Source of the DNA: Planotetraspora sp. A-T 1434
GTDB taxonomy: Bacteria > Actinomycetota > Actinomycetes > Streptosporangiales > Streptosporangiaceae
Direction: 5' to 3'
Length of the DNA: 64,000 nucleotides
Assembly (NCBI RefSeq): GCF_025420585.1
Contig: NZ_JAOEGB010000001.1
Location: 372,001 to 436,000 of the forward strand
Shown here: positions 32,588 to 41,154 of the stretch, piece by piece
Position numbering within the stretch: the first letter of the stretch is position 1
How the letters are laid out: each line of letters starts with the position of its first letter
The notes under the pieces: generated by a model
Seen by the model: only the letters and a program-made list of their open reading frames with translations
What the model was told of the DNA's origin: nothing
The model's database searches: none
Program-made: the position numbers and the translations under genes

Positions 32588-34456
32588 ATGAGGGGCGTCG
32601 TCGTCGCGTCGCTGGGACTGGTCACGCTCACGAGCCTGGTCGCCCCGCCCGCCCAGGCCGCACAGGAGCACTTCCGGCCTGACGATTCCGCGCGGGAGCC
32701 GTACGTCAAGAAACCGGTCGCCGAGGGGTACGGCGGGGCCGTGGCGACCGTGGACCTGGACGCGAGCAGGGCCGCGCTGAAGGTGCTGAAGCAGGGCGGC
32801 AACGCCATGGACGCCGCCGTGGCCGGGGCAGCCACCCTCGGCGTGACCGAGCCGTACTCGGCGGGTCTCGCGGGCGGCGGGTTCCTCGTCTACTACGACG
32901 CCAGGACCCGGCGGGTGTCCACGATCGACGGCCGCGAGACCGCGCCCAAGGCGATGACCTCGACGGTCTTCGAGGGCATCCCGTTCGGGGACGCCGTGAC
33001 CAGCGGCCTGTCCGCCGGGGTGCCGGGAAGCGTCGCGCAGTGGGACCTGGCGCTGCGCCGGTTCGGCACGATCTCGCTCAGGCAGGCCCTGCGCCCGGCG
33101 ATCGACACCGCGCGGGACGGCTTCGTCGTGGACCAGACATTCCACGACCAGACAGAGCAGAACGCGGCACGGTTCAAGGACTTCACCTCGACGTCGGCTC
33201 TCTACCTGCCCGGAGGGCAGCCGCCGCCCGTCGGGTCGGTCTTCCGCAACCCCGACCTGGCCAGGACGTACGGCGAGCTGGGCAGGCGCGGCCCCGCGTG
33301 GCTGTACGGCGGGGCGCTGGGCAGGGAGATCGTCGCCACGGTCAAGAAGCCGCCCATCACTCCCGGCTCCACGCGGGTGGTGAGGCCGGGGCTGATGGAG
33401 CTCTCCGACCTCACGGCCTACCGCGCCCTCGAACGGCAGCCGACGAAGATCACCTACAGGGGCCTCGACGTGTACGGCATGGCCCCTCCCTCGTCGGGCG
33501 GCTCGACAGTGGGGGAGGCGCTCAACATCCTGGAGGCGCTGCCGCGCGTTGGCCTGCACGAATACCTGGAGGCGTCGCGGCTGTCCTTCGCCGACCGGAA
33601 CGCGTTCGTCGGCGACCCCGCCTACGTGAACGTGCCGCTGGAGGGGCTCCTGTCCGACGGGTTCGCCAAGGAGCGGGCGTGCCTCATCGCTCCGGTCGCG
33701 ATGCCCCATCCCGCCGCGCCGGGCTCGCCCGACGGCGCCTACGGGCCCTGCGCCCCGCCTTCCCCTTCGCCCTCTTCGGATGCGGTGGACAAGGGCGTGG
33801 ACAAGGGCGTGGACAAGGGTGTCGACAAGGGCGCGGAGAAGCCGGAGGGGCCGGAGACGACCCATCTCGTGGTGTCGGACCGCTGGGGCGACGTCGCGGC
33901 GTACAACATCACCATCGAGCAGACCGGCGGCAACGGCATCGTGGTGCCCGGCCGCGGATTCCTGCTCAACAACGAGATGACCGACTTCACCTTCGGACCC
34001 GCGCCCGGCGACCCGAACCTCCCGGCCCCCGGGAAGCGCCCCCGCTCCTCGATGGCGCCGACCATCGTGCTGAAGGACGGCAGGCCGCTGCTGGCGGTCG
34101 GCTCGCCCGGCGGCGCGACGATCATCACAACCGTGCTACAGGTCCTGCTCAACCGGGTCGAATTCGGCATGTCGCTGCCGGAGGCCATCGCCGCTCCTCG
34201 CGCGTCCCAGCGCAACACGGCCGCGACCCAGGCCGAGCCGGCGTTCATCGACCGGTACGGCGCGCGGCTCACGGCGCTGGGGCACACTCTCACGCCGGCC
34301 CCGGGGCCTCCCGCCGGAGAGATCGGGGCGGCTACCGGCCTGGAGTTCCTCGGCCACGGGAAGGTTCAGGCCGTCGCGGAGCCCACGCGGCGCGGCGGCG
34401 GCAGCGCTCTGGTCGTCATCCCCGCCCCGAGCCCGACCGCCGCGGCGACGGGCTGA
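32588..34456 (+). CDS. ggt: Gamma-glutamyltransferase (secreted)
   Basis: A 622-residue N-terminal-nucleophile hydrolase. A signal peptide (MRGVVVASLGLVTLTSLVAPPAQA) directs export. The large subunit has GGNAMDAAVAGAATLGVTEP and GLAGGGFLVYYD. Autocleavage should occur before Thr424 in ETTHLVVSDRWGDVAAYN, which becomes the catalytic nucleophile. The small subunit has LLNNEMTDF, RPRSSMAPTIV and SPGGATIITTVLQ. The enzyme cleaves glutathione and other gamma-glutamyl compounds outside the cell. Just upstream of the cleavage site lies a Pro/Ser stretch and four VDKG tetrapeptide repeats from 12-bp tandem DNA, an unusual linker. ATG 32588 has GGAGG at ideal spacing. Confidence 0.94.
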   Translation: MRGVVVASLGLVTLTSLVAPPAQAAQEHFRPDDSAREPYVKKPVAEGYGGAVATVDLDASRAALKVLKQGGNAMDAAVAGAATLGVTEPYSAGLAGGGFLVYYDARTRRVSTIDGRETAPKAMTSTVFEGIPFGDAVTSGLSAGVPGSVAQWDLALRRFGTISLRQALRPAIDTARDGFVVDQTFHDQTEQNAARFKDFTSTSALYLPGGQPPPVGSVFRNPDLARTYGELGRRGPAWLYGGALGREIVATVKKPPITPGSTRVVRPGLMELSDLTAYRALERQPTKITYRGLDVYGMAPPSSGGSTVGEALNILEALPRVGLHEYLEASRLSFADRNAFVGDPAYVNVPLEGLLSDGFAKERACLIAPVAMPHPAAPGSPDGAYGPCAPPSPSPSSDAVDKGVDKGVDKGVDKGAEKPEGPETTHLVVSDRWGDVAAYNITIEQTGGNGIVVPGRGFLLNNEMTDFTFGPAPGDPNLPAPGKRPRSSMAPTIVLKDGRPLLAVGSPGGATIITTVLQVLLNRVEFGMSLPEAIAAPRASQRNTAATQAEPAFIDRYGARLTALGHTLTPAPGPPAGEIGAATGLEFLGHGKVQAVAEPTRRGGGSALVVIPAPSPTAAATG

Positions 34457-34740
34457 CGAGCTCGCAGGCCTTGGGCTTCACCTTCCGGCTCCGCGCCCAG
34501 CATTCGAAGGTGCAGCCCGGCCAGATGGCGCGGTTGGTGCCGTCCTCGTCGAGGTACCATCTCGTGCAGCCGCCCTTGGTCCAGACGAGCCGGTCCAGCC
34601 GCCGCTGGAGGCGCTCGTTGTAGGTCCGCTGGACCTCGGGGCGTACGTCCATCGCCGGGCCTTGGTCCTGGAGAGCAGCCTCAGGCAGTCCAGGACGTAC
34701 GGCACCTGGGCCTCGATCATGAACACGACCGACGTGTGCG
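34416..34740 (-). pseudogene. C-terminal remnant of a flavin-containing (Baeyer-Villiger-type) monooxygenase
   Basis: Two minus-strand frames together give the end of a class B flavin monooxygenase. The first frame reads SVVFMIEAQVPYVLDCLRLL (about 34738-34665); the second reads VRPEVQRTYNERLQRRLDRLVWTKGG then CTRWYLDEDGTNRAIWPGCTF. A frameshift near 34660 separates them, and the FAD- and NADPH-binding domains (about 380 residues) are missing. The tail overlaps the 3' end of ggt. The segment is a decayed gene. Confidence 0.75.
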
Positions 34741-34893
34741 GTCAGGTCCGTCCAATCTAATGAGCGGGCCAGGCCAGGTCCAGATGGCCCGTATGCCGGA
34801 TGCTCAAGCTCGGGCATTCCGGCACGGGGTATCTCGGGTGTGGGCACGATGAAGCCGCCGACGGGCGCGGTCGTCGGCGGCAGGTCGGGGACG

Positions 34894-35067
34894 TCAGCTG
34901 ACCAGGAGGTATGCCACCACGGCGAGCGCCACGACGATCACCGCGCCCACGGCGAGCCACAGCGGCAGGCGGGACGGCTGCTCCTTTGAAGCCGCCGCGT
35001 CCTGGTTCTGAGCGAAGGCCCGGAACGCCTGCGTGTTCCCGGCCGGGTCGATCTGAGGGTCCGACAT
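34894..35067 (-). CDS. Small tail-anchored membrane protein
   Basis: A 57-residue protein. The polar N-terminal half starts MSDPQIDPAGNTQAFRAFAQ, and a single C-terminal transmembrane helix (about 35-56, LPLWLAVGAVIVVALAVVAY) ends the chain. The composition (D-P-A-G-N-T-Q-A-F-R-A-F) resembles small proteins found next to SURF1 genes in related actinomycetes, from memory. It is divergent from the SURF1 gene. No ribosome site is clear. Function is unknown. Confidence 0.6.
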   Translation of the reverse strand: MSDPQIDPAGNTQAFRAFAQNQDAAASKEQPSRLPLWLAVGAVIVVALAVVAYLLVS

Positions 35068-35336
35068 GGCGCAAACTCTAGCGATACGAGGGGTGGCCGT
35101 GGAGACGATTTGTCGGATTTTGCACTGGCATCACCTGAAGCGGAAAACCTCTTTGTCGATACGGCGTCGTCCCCTCTCTTCCGGCGCGTGACCCCTGGGA
35201 ATACGTTGCCCGAACCGTGTTCGAGCCGGGGGTCCGGCGAAGGTCCCATCGGCCCGCCGGTCGGCGGGCGTTGCGATCATGTCCTGGCGCGGTTCCGCGT
35301 TCGAGACCGCCGCCCTCGGCGGATAGCGTGGTGTCC

Positions 35337-36122
35337 ATGCTCCGCACCCTGCTTTCCCCCCGGCTGGTGGCCCTTCACCTGCTGGTTGTCGGGGTGCTCA
35401 TCTCCTTCACGCTCCTCGGCCGGTGGCAGCTCGGCGTCTTCGAGGCGTCCGGCAAGCCCAAGCTCGCCGCCGATCCGCCGCCCGTCGCCGTCTCTCAACT
35501 GACCGACGTGGGCCGGCACATCGGCACCGACGTCTTCGGCAGGCGCGTGACGGCCCAGGGGGCCTACGACGCCCCTGCTCAGCTCCTCGTGGCCGACCGG
35601 GAGCCGGATGTCAGCGGGCCCGGCGGACGGGCCGCCAGCGGCCGTGGCTTCTGGCTCCTCACGCCCCTGCGGCTGACGGACGGCACGGTCGTCGCGGTGG
35701 TCCGCGGCTGGGTCGCCTCGGCGGCGGATCCGGCGGCAGCCGTACCTGCCGGGACCGTGACCGTGACCGGGCGGCTGCGGCCGTCCGAGCAGACGGACGC
35801 CGTGGTCCGCGGCGGGCCGCTCCCGCAGGGGCAGGTGGCCACCGTGTCCACGGCCGAGCTGATCAACGTGTGGACGGATGTGAAGCTCCGGGACGGGTTC
35901 GTCGTGGCGACCGCGCAGGACCCGCCGTCCACGGCGAAGCCGGTGGCCGTCCCGCCTCCGACCGAGGGCGGCGGCTTCACGTGGCGCAACCTGGCCTACG
36001 CCGCCCAGTGGTGGATCTTCGCGGCCTTCGCGGTCTTCATGTGGTTCCACTTCGTCCGCGACGCCGTACGCGGCGAACGGTCCCGTGCCGAGGAGCCCGC
36101 GGAGCCGGCGGTCCGGACCTGA
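35337..36122 (+). CDS. SURF1-family cytochrome oxidase biogenesis protein
   Basis: A 261-residue protein with the SURF1 plan: an N-terminal transmembrane helix (about 10-29) ending in LGRWQLGVFEASGK, an extracytoplasmic domain with FGRRVTAQGAYD and GFWLLTPLRLTDGTVVAVVRGWV, and a C-terminal helix (about 220-242, NLAYAAQWWIFAAFAVFMWFHF). SURF1 helps insert haem a into cytochrome c oxidase. No ribosome site precedes ATG 35337, but TAGCGT lies 7 bases before it, so a leaderless transcript is possible; GTG 35331 is an alternative start. Confidence 0.9.
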   Translation: MLRTLLSPRLVALHLLVVGVLISFTLLGRWQLGVFEASGKPKLAADPPPVAVSQLTDVGRHIGTDVFGRRVTAQGAYDAPAQLLVADREPDVSGPGGRAASGRGFWLLTPLRLTDGTVVAVVRGWVASAADPAAAVPAGTVTVTGRLRPSEQTDAVVRGGPLPQGQVATVSTAELINVWTDVKLRDGFVVATAQDPPSTAKPVAVPPPTEGGGFTWRNLAYAAQWWIFAAFAVFMWFHFVRDAVRGERSRAEEPAEPAVRT

Positions 36123-36195
36123 CCATCGCCGCACCGCCGGACGGACCGTCGAGCGCTCCGGCTATCGTGAGATAACCGTTTCCCAGCAGAGGGTA

Positions 36196-36516
36196 ATGAT
36201 CGACGTGGAATCCGCGCTCAAGTTCTACCGCGTCATGGCGTACATCGTCGGCGTGATGCTGCTCGTGCTCTGTGCCGGCATGGTCGTGAAGTATGGGTTC
36301 GGGAGTGACACGATGGTCGCCGTGGTGGGGCCGATCCACGGCTTCCTGTACATGGTCTATCTGGTGGCCGCGCTGAACCTGGGCCTCAAGGTCCGCTGGC
36401 CCATGCGCTTCCTGCTGCTCGTGCTGCTCGCGGGCGCCATCCCGGTCCTGTCGTTCGTCCTGGAGCGCAAGGTGACCGACCGGGTCCGGGGCGAGCAGGC
36501 GGTCGCCGCCGCGTGA
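36196..36516 (+). CDS. DUF3817 membrane protein
   Basis: A 106-residue integral membrane protein with three predicted helices. It begins ALKFYRVMAYIVGVMLLVL and contains PIHGFLYMVYLVAALNLGLKVRW, the hallmark of DUF3817 (YdzA-like). A charged C-terminus (LERKVTDRVRGEQ) is cytoplasmic. It lies 73 bp downstream of the SURF1 gene on the same strand and may be co-transcribed. Its function is unknown. ATG 36196 is preceded by AGAGGG. Confidence 0.85.
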   Translation: MIDVESALKFYRVMAYIVGVMLLVLCAGMVVKYGFGSDTMVAVVGPIHGFLYMVYLVAALNLGLKVRWPMRFLLLVLLAGAIPVLSFVLERKVTDRVRGEQAVAAA

Positions 36517-36646
36517 CACCCGGGGGCATGTGACACCTGGCATGTGAGACCCGCGCCCGCGCGACACCCGCGGGTATGTGACGCTTGTGCCCGCGTAAGC
36601 CCTGCGGCCATGCGACGCCCGTGTGGCGCCCGCGGGCGCGGCGGGC

Positions 36647-36841
36647 TCAGCGGCCGATCTGGCGGCGGCGGATCCGGCGTAGCCGCGCGCGCTGCGACTC
36701 GTCGAGCATGAAATAGCCCACTACCGGCGCCCCGAGCACGCCAAGCACGATCAGCCAGGTCAGGATCGTCGGCAGCGGCAGGATGATGGCGATCACGGCC
36801 ACAATTCCTGCGATCACGTAGTACTTGCCGAGTGGCGACAT
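36647..36841 (-). CDS. Small two-helix membrane protein
   Basis: A 64-residue protein from ATG 36841: MSPLGKYYVIAGIVAVIAII, then LTWLIVLGVLGAPVVGYFML and a strongly basic C-terminus (RARLRRIRRRQIGR). Two hydrophobic helices joined by a short turn are predicted, with the basic tail inside. It is similar in form to many uncharacterised actinobacterial membrane miniproteins. The reading frame continues upstream to 36955, but that extension is not membrane-like and is unlikely to be translated. Function is unknown. Confidence 0.6.
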   Translation of the reverse strand: MSPLGKYYVIAGIVAVIAIILPLPTILTWLIVLGVLGAPVVGYFMLDESQRARLRRIRRRQIGR

Positions 36842-36960
36842 CGTCGGGCCTTTCGTGTCGGAGCTCCGAGCGGTCCCCGGCCGGCGGGGCGCGTCGCCAG
36901 CACAACGTCTGACCGTGTGGCGGAGTTCCGGCCCCGCCACACGGTTCGCCGCCACGCCGC

Positions 36961-37962
36961 TCAGGCCCCGGTGGAAGGGGCGGTGGAGGGGGAGGTGGAT
37001 GTGGCAAGTGCGGCGAGGGTCGCGGCTCCGGCGGGGTCGCGGTCGGTGCTGATCGGGACGAGCGCCACCTCGTCCACTCCGGCCTCGGCGTAGTCGGCCA
37101 GCCTCGCGCGGACGTCGTCCAGGTTTCCCAGCAACGCCACCGACTCCAGAAGCTTGTCCGGGATGGCGGCCAGCAAATCCTTCGGATGGGGCCGCGTCCT
37201 GGCGAACTCGACCACGTCACCGAAGCCGGCCTCGATGAACATCTCGCCGTAGCCGGGCGCGGCCAGGTAGCCCACCACGCCACGCCTGATCCTGTTGACG
37301 GCCTCCTCGTCCGGATCCACCGCCGCCGAGACCCACGCCGCCACCCTGGTGGCGGTGCCGTTCGCGGCGGCAGCCGTACGGAGGTCCGAGATGAGGCGGG
37401 CGGCGGAGGCGGGGGTGATGAGGTTGAGCACCATCCGGTCGGCCAGCGCGGCGGTCCGCACGGCGGCCGGGCCGAACGCGGCGACGGTGAGCTCGGAGCG
37501 CGGAGCGGGCAGCCGCAGCCGGTAGCCACGGCTGGCGAGGAACTTGCCGGAGAAGTCCGACTTCTGGCCATCGAGCAGCGGGCGCAGGGCCTGGACGGCC
37601 TCCCGCAGGACGGTGGCCGACCTCGCCTCCATCCGCCCGTGCCACTGCTCGACCACCAGGGGGCTGGACGTTCCCACGGCGATGGCGACCGGACGGCCGA
37701 CGAGATCCGCGACCGACGCGGCGCCCATCGCGATCATCATGGGGTCGCGCACGCCCACGGCGAGAGGGCCGATCGTGAGGCCGATCCGCTCGGTCCGCAG
37801 GCCGACCGCCGTGGCGAGCGCGAAGGAGTCGTAGGTCGCCATCTCGCCGACCCACAGCTCCGGGTAACCCAGCTCGTCGGCCGCGCGGGCGGTCGCGAGA
37901 GCCTCGCCGGCGGGCCGGTCCTGCCACAGGCCCAGAGAGACGCTGAGTCGCATGTGCCTCAT
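36961..37962 (-). CDS. LLM-class, probably F420-dependent oxidoreductase
   Basis: A 333-residue luciferase-like TIM barrel. It starts LSVSLGLWQDRPAGEALATARAADELGYPELWVGEMATYDSF and has IGLTIGPLAVGVRDPMMIAMGA, GRPVAIAVGTSSPLVV and ELTVAAFGPAAVRTAA, typical of F420-dependent members. Such enzymes transfer hydride between F420H2 and organic substrates; the substrate is unknown. ATG 37962 overlaps the stop of the carotenoid-oxygenase-type gene (ATGA), which argues for coupling; ATG 37950 is an alternative start. The two genes form a divergent unit opposite the double HxlR regulator. Confidence 0.85.
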   Translation of the reverse strand: MRHMRLSVSLGLWQDRPAGEALATARAADELGYPELWVGEMATYDSFALATAVGLRTERIGLTIGPLAVGVRDPMMIAMGAASVADLVGRPVAIAVGTSSPLVVEQWHGRMEARSATVLREAVQALRPLLDGQKSDFSGKFLASRGYRLRLPAPRSELTVAAFGPAAVRTAALADRMVLNLITPASAARLISDLRTAAAANGTATRVAAWVSAAVDPDEEAVNRIRRGVVGYLAAPGYGEMFIEAGFGDVVEFARTRPHPKDLLAAIPDKLLESVALLGNLDDVRARLADYAEAGVDEVALVPISTDRDPAGAATLAALATSTSPSTAPSTGA

Positions 37963-39416
37963 TCCCCGTCCTTGCGCCCGCTGCCGAGCTGGTCGGCGCG
38001 TACCCACGTGGCGTGGAAACCGAGTGGGACGCGCTGGGGGAGCAGGACGCGGGCGATCGGACCGGCCGTGAGGTCCGACGCGTCGAGGATCTGGACCTCC
38101 GAGGCGCCCTCGCGCTCGTCGGTCACGAACGTGATGAGGTAGCCGTCGTCCTCGCCGGTCGAGCCGTCGCGCGGCGCGAAGGGGGCCTCGCTGCCGTAGC
38201 GATGCTCGCCGTAGTAGTACTCCTCCTTGGCACCGGTCACGTTGTCATACTTGATCAGGCCGTCGAACAGGTTCGTCGGGGCGTCCTTCACGATGGACAC
38301 GTTGTAGGCGTATCTCGTGGCATATCCGGTCTGGCGGGCGTCGATCGACGGGAACTCCGTGTTGTGGTCGTCGTCGACGTAGCCCTCGCTGGTCGTGCCG
38401 GTCCGCAGGTTGAACCGGTACCGGTACATCCGGGCGTCGAGCTTGAGATAGGACAGCATGCGGGACAGCGGGCTGCCCGCTCCTTGAGGCGCGGGACGGC
38501 TCACCCGGCACACGTCGAGGATGATCTCGTCGCCCGACTCCCACGAGTTGACGACGTGGTAGATGTAGCAGGGCTTGGCGTCGAACCAGCGGATCTCGTG
38601 CGCCGCGCCGCGCCGGGGGATCACGCCGAACCGCGACGGGAGCTCCCGGTTGAAGGTCAGCTTGTAACGGCCCTGCCGGGCGGCGTCCATGTCCTGGTAG
38701 AGCGGCAGGTCCATGAGGATGGCGTGGTTCTCGGTGATCGCCATGTCGTGCGGCAGCCGGGCGCCCGGGATGTCGATCTCCACGCAGTGCTCGACCGCGC
38801 CGCCCGCCCCGACGACGCCGTAGCGCAGGTACGGCTCGCGCGGCCCGTAGTCGAACCAGAACAGCTCGCCGGTGCGCTCATCGACCTTGGGGTGGGCCAT
38901 GAAGTCGCCGGTCAGCGTGTCGAGGAAGGTCTCCGCGCCGAGCGTCTCCAGGCTGAGCGGGTCCAGGCCGTACGGCGAGCCGCACAGGTACCAGGTCGCG
39001 AGGACCTTGCCCCGGTGGAAGATGACGTCGGTGTTGGCCGAGTCCTTCAGGTTGAGGCCGCGGGTGTTGCCGAACGGGTTGCCCTTGGGGCTCTCCATGA
39101 CGCCCGTCCACAGGGACCGGCCCTGCGCCGACTCCGCCTCGAACGCCTTCGTCCTGACGTAGCGGTTGCGGTAGCGGGCCTGGCCGTTCTCGAAGTGCAT
39201 GGCGTGGACCATGCCGTCGCCGTCGAACCAGTGATACCGCCCCCGCATGGGGAACCGGGCGTTGGGTCCGTTGCGCAGATAGACGCCGTTGAGGTCCCGG
39301 GGGATCTCGCCGATCACCTTGAGGTCGGCGGCCGTGATCTCGTCCTGAACCGGAGCGTATACGCCGAGCAGGTACGGGTTGGCCTCGCCTGATTCGTCCA
39401 TGAGTACCACCGTCAT
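37959..39416 (-). CDS. Carotenoid-cleavage/RPE65-type oxygenase
   Basis: A 485-residue seven-bladed beta-propeller non-haem iron oxygenase. The four iron-ligand histidines are visible: H175 (DFMAHPKVD), H223 (RLPHDMAIT), H287 (YIYHVVNSWE) and H468 (LGFHATWV). The N-terminal GVYLRNGPNARFPMRGRYHWFDGDGMVHAM block is also diagnostic. Members cleave C=C bonds of carotenoids, apocarotenoids, stilbenes or phenylpropenes. No carotenoid biosynthetic genes are nearby, so an aromatic or stilbene-like substrate is equally possible. ATG 39416 is used; ATG 39401, six bases after GGTGG, is a good alternative. Confidence 0.9.
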   Translation of the reverse strand: MTVVLMDESGEANPYLLGVYAPVQDEITAADLKVIGEIPRDLNGVYLRNGPNARFPMRGRYHWFDGDGMVHAMHFENGQARYRNRYVRTKAFEAESAQGRSLWTGVMESPKGNPFGNTRGLNLKDSANTDVIFHRGKVLATWYLCGSPYGLDPLSLETLGAETFLDTLTGDFMAHPKVDERTGELFWFDYGPREPYLRYGVVGAGGAVEHCVEIDIPGARLPHDMAITENHAILMDLPLYQDMDAARQGRYKLTFNRELPSRFGVIPRRGAAHEIRWFDAKPCYIYHVVNSWESGDEIILDVCRVSRPAPQGAGSPLSRMLSYLKLDARMYRYRFNLRTGTTSEGYVDDDHNTEFPSIDARQTGYATRYAYNVSIVKDAPTNLFDGLIKYDNVTGAKEEYYYGEHRYGSEAPFAPRDGSTGEDDGYLITFVTDEREGASEVQILDASDLTAGPIARVLLPQRVPLGFHATWVRADQLGSGRKDGE

Positions 39417-39538
39417 GGGGTGGACGCTACGATAAAAGAAGTCAGCCCGTCAATCGGCGGGCCGGACACCTGACGCTGGTACCTTCGCCAGTGCACGGGA
39501 AAGGACCGCCCTCGTGCGAAAAGGGAGAGTGGACCGTC

Positions 39539-40438
39539 GTGGACAGGGACCCGGAAAGTGGCCTGAGCGCCATCGGGCAGGCCCTGGCCATCCTGGGCGA
39601 CCGGTGGGTGCTGCTGATCCTGCAGCGGGCGTTCCTGCTCCGGATCCGCACCTACGCGGGCTGGCGCAACGCGCTGCCCATCTCCGAGTCGGTCCTGGCC
39701 GCCCGGCTGAAAGAGCTGGTCGGCCACGACATCTTCACGCTGGTCGCCTACCGCGACGGCCGGACGCGGTACGAGTACCGGCTCACGCCCCGAGGGCTCG
39801 ACCTGTGGTCGCTGCTCGTGGCGATCTACTCGTGGGAACGCGACTGGACCGGGCGGCAGGAGGCGCCGTTCCTCCATGACCTGTGCGGCCAGGAGGCCCG
39901 GCCGTACCTGGCGTGCGGCGACTGCCGTAAGCCGATGAGCGCCCGCGACACCGAGACGATCCGGGGGCCGCTCGCCACGTTCTCCCGCGTGGGCCTGCCC
40001 CGCCAGCATCGCCGGACCGTCCGGGGCGACACCGGCGTGGACGCCTACGCGTACTGCCCCGACTCGATGGAGATCCTCGGCGACCGCTGGAGCACCACCG
40101 TGCTGGCCGCGGCCTTCCTCGGAACGCGGCGGTTCGTCGACTTCCAGGCCGAGCTGGGCATCGCGCCCTCGGTGCTCACCGACCGGCTGCGGCGGTTCGT
40201 CGAGCTCGACGTCTTCCGCCTCGTCGCAGGGGACTACCGGCTCACCGAGAAGGGCCTGGCGTTCTTCGAGGTCTTCGCGTTTCTCGTGGACTGGGCGCAG
40301 AGAGAGCTCGCGGCGCCGCCGGGCTCGGGCCTGACCATCACCCACCGCCCCTGCGGCGCCGCGCTCGCTCCCGTGCTTCTGTGTACGGCATGCACCCAGC
40401 CTCTTGAGCGGCGCGAGGTCCACTTCGAGCTGGGCTGA
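39539..40438 (+). CDS. Tandem double-HxlR transcriptional regulator
   Basis: A 299-residue protein made of two HxlR winged-helix domains. Domain 1 (about 8-105) reads ALAILGDRWVLLILQRAFL then ISESVLAARLKELVGHDIF. Domain 2 (about 175-270) reads SMEILGDRWSTTVLAAAFLG then GIAPSVLTDRLRRFVELDVF. Each domain is followed by a short CxxC element (CGDC, CTAC), which may bind metal. HxlR proteins normally dimerise; a covalent tandem could bind DNA as a single chain. It is divergent from the oxygenase/LLM pair and probably controls it through the 122-bp intergenic region. GTG 39539 has GGGAGAG upstream. Confidence 0.88.
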   Translation: MDRDPESGLSAIGQALAILGDRWVLLILQRAFLLRIRTYAGWRNALPISESVLAARLKELVGHDIFTLVAYRDGRTRYEYRLTPRGLDLWSLLVAIYSWERDWTGRQEAPFLHDLCGQEARPYLACGDCRKPMSARDTETIRGPLATFSRVGLPRQHRRTVRGDTGVDAYAYCPDSMEILGDRWSTTVLAAAFLGTRRFVDFQAELGIAPSVLTDRLRRFVELDVFRLVAGDYRLTEKGLAFFEVFAFLVDWAQRELAAPPGSGLTITHRPCGAALAPVLLCTACTQPLERREVHFELG

Positions 40439-40448
40439 ACCCGTCCGG

Positions 40449-41042
40449 CTATCCTTCCCCGGATTCCTTCTTGCCCATCGCCTTGCGGATCACGTCACGC
40501 GCGCGGTCCATGATGGCGATCGGCGGGCCGAGGAGCAGGTTCTTGGCCGCCGACTCGGTCCCGGGGTGCGGGTGGGTGGGCGCCATGGCCTCGGCGGCCT
40601 TGACCCCTACTGCCATCGCGCGCCGCTCACCCTCGGTCGTCGCGGCCTTCAACTCGGAGAACTCGTAGCGCTCCTCCGCCGCGGCGTGCGCGAAGACCGC
40701 TGCCCGGAGCCGCTCCAGCTCCTGGGAGAACTCCGGCGTCGTCACGTCCATGTCGTCGAGGCGGGCGAGCATCTCCTTCGCCTCTTCCTCCTCGTGCAGG
40801 CGGTTGTCGACGATCGTGTCGCCGCCGACGAGCTTCCGCCGTGCGTAAGGATGGACGATCTCCTCCTCCGCTGTCTCGTGAACGGCCAGCAGGCGGACGA
40901 GACGGCTGAACGCCTCCCGGCGCTGGTCCCCCTGGCCCCTGTCGACCTCGTCGAACAGCTCCCTGATTTGGACGTGCTGCCGTATCAGAAGCTCGATAAC
41001 GTCGTGCTCCTTGGTCACTCCAGGTGTGGTCTCACGATCCAT
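40449..41042 (-). CDS. Hemerythrin-domain protein
   Basis: A 197-residue four-helix-bundle protein. Candidate di-iron ligands are H23 (IRQHVQIRELF), H55 and E59/E60 (VHETAEEEIVHPY), H64 and a later His in FAHAAAEERYEF. Bacterial hemerythrin-like proteins sense or store oxygen, nitric oxide or iron. The C-terminal 50 residues are Lys/Ala-rich. ATG 41042 has AAGGAGG five bases upstream, better than the upstream in-frame ATG 41063. It ends ten bases from the HxlR stop (convergent) and is divergent from the acyl-CoA ligase. Confidence 0.87.
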   Translation of the reverse strand: MDRETTPGVTKEHDVIELLIRQHVQIRELFDEVDRGQGDQRREAFSRLVRLLAVHETAEEEIVHPYARRKLVGGDTIVDNRLHEEEEAKEMLARLDDMDVTTPEFSQELERLRAAVFAHAAAEERYEFSELKAATTEGERRAMAVGVKAAEAMAPTHPHPGTESAAKNLLLGPPIAIMDRARDVIRKAMGKKESGEG

Positions 41043-41096
41043 CTGGGCCTCCTTCCACGTCATATTCGGGCTACCCCCAACCGGGGCCCGAAACCA

Positions 41097-41125
41097 TTGA
41101 CCACGGGCTTCGGCTTTCGTAGTGT
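41097..41125 (+). promoter_or_regulatory. Sigma70-type promoter for the acyl-CoA ligase gene
   Basis: TTGACC (41097-41102) and TAGTGT (41120-41125) are separated by 17 bp, a near-consensus actinobacterial housekeeping promoter, 29 bases before the ATG at 41155. It lies in the divergent region with the hemerythrin gene. Confidence 0.65.
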
Positions 41126-41154
41126 CTCGGACACCGAGCCCCCCGGAGTCCGCG

